This document shows positions 5,789-7,711 of a DNA stretch of 7,711 bases, piece after piece. Position 1 is the stretch's first letter. Every line of letters begins with the position of its first letter. The stretch is taken from positions 1-7,711 of the forward strand of contig DAIEHO010000185.1 in the NCBI GenBank assembly GCA_027353565.1, given 5' to 3'. The notes beneath the pieces are model-generated. The model saw only the letters and a list, made by a program, of their open reading frames with translations, did no database searches and had not been told where the DNA came from. This DNA comes from Propionibacteriaceae bacterium. GTDB taxonomy: Bacteria; Actinomycetota; Actinomycetes; Propionibacteriales; Propionibacteriaceae. Made by a program: the position numbers and the translations under genes.

Positions 5789-5838
5789 GCCCGACCGGTC
5801 CAGGTGTCGGCCGCCCGACGGCCGGAGCGGCCTCATGA
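5785..5838 (+). CDS. Possible 17-residue relay ORF between the transporter and M20 genes
   Basis: ATG 5785 overlaps the MFS stop (TGA 5786-5788), and this frame's own stop (TGA 5836-5838) overlaps the M20 ATG at 5835, so both junctions read ATGA. AGAGG lies a few bases upstream (5773-5777). The encoded peptide MSPTGPGVGRPTAGAAS has no recognisable motif. It would fill the 46-base gap and could pass ribosomes from the transporter to the hydrolase gene. The M20 gene also has its own GGAG site, so this may be chance. Confidence 0.25.
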   Translation: MSPTGPGVGRPTAGAAS

Positions 5839-7238
5839 CCCGCGATGTGGCGACGCTGGCCGCGCGGTTGTCCCAGCTCGTCCAGGTCGCGACCGTCACG
5901 CCTCCCGACGGCGAAGCGCTGACGCCCGAGACCGAGGAGGTCTTCTCCCGGTTCCGCGCCCTGCTGCTGCAGCTCTACCCGCGCCTGTTCTCCACCGCCG
6001 AGGTGACACCGGTCGGACGCGCCGGGCTCCTGCTGCGCCTGGCAGGGACAGGCGCCGGTGCGGGCGCGACCGCGCTCGGGCCCGTACTGCTCATGGCCCA
6101 CCAGGACGTCGTCCCCGCACCGAGCGAGGGCTGGGAGGCCTCGGGCTGGACGCACCCGCCGTTCGCCGGGGCCGTCGAGGACGGCGAGGCGGGGCTGACC
6201 GTGTACGGGCGCGGGACTCTCGACGACAAGGGTGCCCTGCTCGTGCTGCTGGAGGCGGTCGAGGACCTGCTCGTCGAGGGGTGGCGCCCCCACCACGACC
6301 TGTATCTCGAGCTCGGCGGCGACGAGGAGTCGGACGGCCCGTCGGCTGTCGCCGCCATCGCCGAGCTCCAGCGTCGCGGCGTGGAACCGGTCCTCGTCGT
6401 CGACGAGGGTGGCGCGGTCACGACCGGCATCATCCCTGGTCTGACAAGGCAGGTCGCGGTCGTCGGGGTGGCCGAGAAGGGTGTCGTCAACCTCGAGCTC
6501 ATCGTCTCCGCCGACCCGCGCAAGCCGGCCCACTCGTCCACGCCACCGCGCCGCAGTCCGACCGCGGCCCTGGGGCGCGCGATGGCGGCGCTCGAACGGC
6601 ACCCCCATCCGGCACTGCTCGACGACATCGCCGTCCGCATGTTCGCCGAGCTCGCTCCGTTCCTGCCGGGCCCGCTGCGCCTCCTGCTCGCGCGAGCGGA
6701 CCGGCTGCGACCCCTCCTCGCACGCGCCTTCCCGTACGTGGGGGCCGAGCTGGCGGCGATGGTACGGACGACGACGGCGGCGACGATGCTGAGGGGCTCG
6801 TCCGCGCCGAACGTGCTCGCGGCCACGGCCACGGCGGTCGTCAACATGCGCGTCGCCACGTCGAGCACCGTCGCGGACGCGGTCCGCCATGTCGAGAAGG
6901 TCGTCAGACGCGCCGTGGGGTCGTCGCTGACGGTCGAGGTACGGGTTCTGGAAGGGCACGAGCCGACGCCGGTGTCGCCGTTCGACGACCGCTGGGACGC
7001 CGTCACGACGGCTGTCTCCGCCGCGTACCCGGACGCGCTCACCGTCCCGTACACGATGCTGGGGGCCAGCGACGCCCGTCACGCGGCCCGGATCGCCCAG
7101 GCCGTGTACCGGTTCAGTCCGCTGTTCATGTCGGCCGCCCAGCGCGCCTCCGTCCATGGCGTCGACGAGCGGGTGACGGCCGACTCGCTCGCACGTGGCG
7201 TCCGCTTCCACCGCGCCCTGCTCACAGGAACAATCTGA
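5835..7238 (+). CDS. M20 family zinc metallohydrolase, carboxypeptidase S / PM20D1 type
   Basis: A 467-residue amidohydrolase; relatives cleave dipeptides or N-acyl amino acids with two metal ions. Visible active-site motifs are MAHQDVVPAP (87-96, metal ligand His89 and Asp91), YGRGTLDDKG (124-133, bridging Asp130), GGDEESDG (161-168, catalytic Glu164 and ligand Glu165), VVDEGG (188-193, Asp190), AHSSTPP (232-238) and VHGVDE (440-445, His441). The segments RTTTA (311-315), SAPNVLAATATAVVNMR (323-339), VSPFDD (380-385) and YRFSPLFMS (425-433) recall yeast carboxypeptidase S and human PM20D1, which makes and hydrolyses N-fatty-acyl amino acids. No signal peptide is present, so the enzyme is cytoplasmic. 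ATG 5835 is chosen for the GGAG seven bases upstream and the family-like N-terminus. It probably shares a transcript with the MFS gene. The exact substrate is not determined. Confidence 0.9.
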   Translation: MTRDVATLAARLSQLVQVATVTPPDGEALTPETEEVFSRFRALLLQLYPRLFSTAEVTPVGRAGLLLRLAGTGAGAGATALGPVLLMAHQDVVPAPSEGWEASGWTHPPFAGAVEDGEAGLTVYGRGTLDDKGALLVLLEAVEDLLVEGWRPHHDLYLELGGDEESDGPSAVAAIAELQRRGVEPVLVVDEGGAVTTGIIPGLTRQVAVVGVAEKGVVNLELIVSADPRKPAHSSTPPRRSPTAALGRAMAALERHPHPALLDDIAVRMFAELAPFLPGPLRLLLARADRLRPLLARAFPYVGAELAAMVRTTTAATMLRGSSAPNVLAATATAVVNMRVATSSTVADAVRHVEKVVRRAVGSSLTVEVRVLEGHEPTPVSPFDDRWDAVTTAVSAAYPDALTVPYTMLGASDARHAARIAQAVYRFSPLFMSAAQRASVHGVDERVTADSLARGVRFHRALLTGTI

Positions 7239-7255
7239 ACGCGCACTCGGCGTTC
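7237..7255 (+). terminator. Weak hairpin at the M20 stop codon
   Basis: GAACGC (7237-7242) and GCGTTC (7250-7255) pair perfectly around a 7-base loop, starting within the M20 stop codon. Six base pairs is a modest stem without a U tract. It is the only inverted repeat found near the end of this transcription unit; an additional TTCGC/GCGAA pair (7253-7257/7273-7277) offers an alternative fold. Confidence 0.2.
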
Positions 7256-7294
7256 GCTCCGCAAGACCGCTCGCGAAGGTTTGCACTCTCCCCC

Positions 7295-7300
7295 TAGGGT
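7295..7300 (+). promoter_or_regulatory. -10 box of the ABC ATPase gene, predicted leaderless
   Basis: TAGGGT ends six bases before ATG 7307, so transcription should start at the A of the start codon. It is embedded in the palindrome CCCTAGGG (7292-7299). The same CTAGGGT string forms the -10 region of the aldo/keto reductase gene (2136-2142). No -35 hexamer was recognised and no ribosome site precedes the ATG. Confidence 0.45.
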
Positions 7301-7306
7301 GACGAA

Positions 7307-7711
7307 ATGACCGCCACACCCCTGGTCGAAGTCCGCGATGTCCGCAAGACGTTCGGGACGTTCGAAGCGCTGCGCGGAGTCGACCTGGACATCGGACGCG
7401 GCGAGAAGGTCGCGCTCGTCGGAGCCTCCGGCTCCGGCAAGTCGACGCTGTGCCGCTGCATCAACCGCCTGGAGACCATCACGAGCGGCACGATCACGTT
7501 CGACGGCCAGCCACTGCCCCAGGAGGGGAAGGCCCTCGCCGAGCTGCGCGCGCAGGTCGGGATGGTGTTCCAGTCGTTCAACCTGTTCCCTCACTTCACG
7601 GCTCTCGAGAACGTGACGCTCGCGCCGATGAGGGTACGGAAGGTGGCGAGGCCCGACGCGGAGGCCGAGGCCCGCGAGCTGCTCGCCCGTGTCGGCCTGT
7701 CCGACAAGGCC
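7307..7711 (+). CDS. Polar amino acid ABC transporter ATP-binding protein (GlnQ-like), N-terminal part
   Basis: The first 135 residues of an ABC ATPase; the frame is open to the window edge, so the signature motif, Walker B and H-loop are not seen. Family members are about 240-260 residues and drive uptake of glutamine, glutamate, arginine or similar amino acids together with two membrane subunits and a binding protein. Visible are the A-loop aromatic Phe16 in VRKTFG, Walker A GASGSGKST (39-47; the usual Pro after the first Gly is Ala), LCRCINRLE (48-56), and the Q-loop VFQSFNLFPHFTALENVTLAP (87-107) with Gln89. The CxNxLE and FNLFPHxTxLxNVTLAP patterns are characteristic of the polar amino acid subfamily. 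ATG 7307 is the only start giving the normal N-terminus. It is 68 bases past the M20 gene with its own promoter. The partner subunits are expected just outside the window. Confidence 0.88.
   Translation, partial: MTATPLVEVRDVRKTFGTFEALRGVDLDIGRGEKVALVGASGSGKSTLCRCINRLETITSGTITFDGQPLPQEGKALAELRAQVGMVFQSFNLFPHFTALENVTLAPMRVRKVARPDAEAEARELLARVGLSDKA

Noticed and set aside
5622..5834. Upstream extension of the M20 frame into the MFS gene.
   Set aside because: The added residues are an Arg/Ser-rich shadow of the transporter; ATG 5835 has a well-spaced GGAG.
4337..5899. Minus-strand 520-residue ORF opposite the MFS gene.
   Set aside because: The composition is dominated by Arg, Asp and Gly with no domain, and the opposite frame encodes a clear transporter. 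Long antisense frames are normal in high-GC coding DNA.
5736..7319. Minus-strand 527-residue ORF opposite the M20 gene.
   Set aside because: It is low-complexity and Arg-rich, has no domain, and lies opposite an intact M20 enzyme with all active-site motifs.

Overview
The window is high-GC DNA (about 70% by eye) with strong G/C bias at third codon positions, TANNNT-type -10 boxes and apparently leaderless starts. This points to an actinobacterium; I cannot name the genus. No rRNA, tRNA, CRISPR array, insertion sequence or phage gene was seen. Most genes belong to known families.

Layout. (1) 1-345, minus: the N-terminal 115 residues of an unrecognised single-pass membrane protein that runs off the left edge. 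(2) 524-1534, minus: a zinc-dependent medium-chain alcohol/polyol dehydrogenase. It is divergent from (3) 1590-2054, plus: an OsmC/Ohr-type peroxidase. The two share a 55-bp divergent promoter holding a 13-bp dyad. (4) 2172-3212, plus: an aldo/keto reductase of the YghZ/MgrA (L-glyceraldehyde-3-phosphate reductase) type. It converges on (5) 3247-4011, minus: a secreted lipoprotein resembling the LppX/LprAFG family. The two 3' ends share a strong hairpin that looks like a bidirectional terminator. (6) 4012-4342: a 331-bp divergent region with a 14-bp palindrome, an 8-bp-stem GC hairpin and a possible 69-residue ORF with two CxxC motifs. (7) 4343-5788, plus: a 14-TM DHA2-type MFS transporter. 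(8) 5835-7238, plus: an M20 metallopeptidase of the carboxypeptidase S/PM20D1 type. (9) 7307-7711, plus: the first 135 residues of a polar-amino-acid ABC transporter ATPase, cut by the right edge.

How the genes may work together. The left block (dehydrogenase, OsmC, aldo/keto reductase) suggests carbonyl and peroxide handling. The right block suggests handling of amino acids or their acyl/peptidyl conjugates: an MFS transporter and an M20 amidohydrolase read as one transcription unit, followed by an amino-acid ABC transporter with its own promoter. The most thought-provoking context is an LprG-like lipoprotein divergent from a 14-TM MFS transporter, which recalls the mycobacterial LprG-P55 lipid export pair, next to a relative of an enzyme that makes and cleaves N-fatty-acyl amino acids. 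A lipo-amino-acid export/turnover module is a hypothesis, not a demonstrated system. Small-scale oddities are two successive ATGA stop/start overlaps linking tiny ORFs to the main genes, and three genes with a -10 box exactly six bases before ATG.
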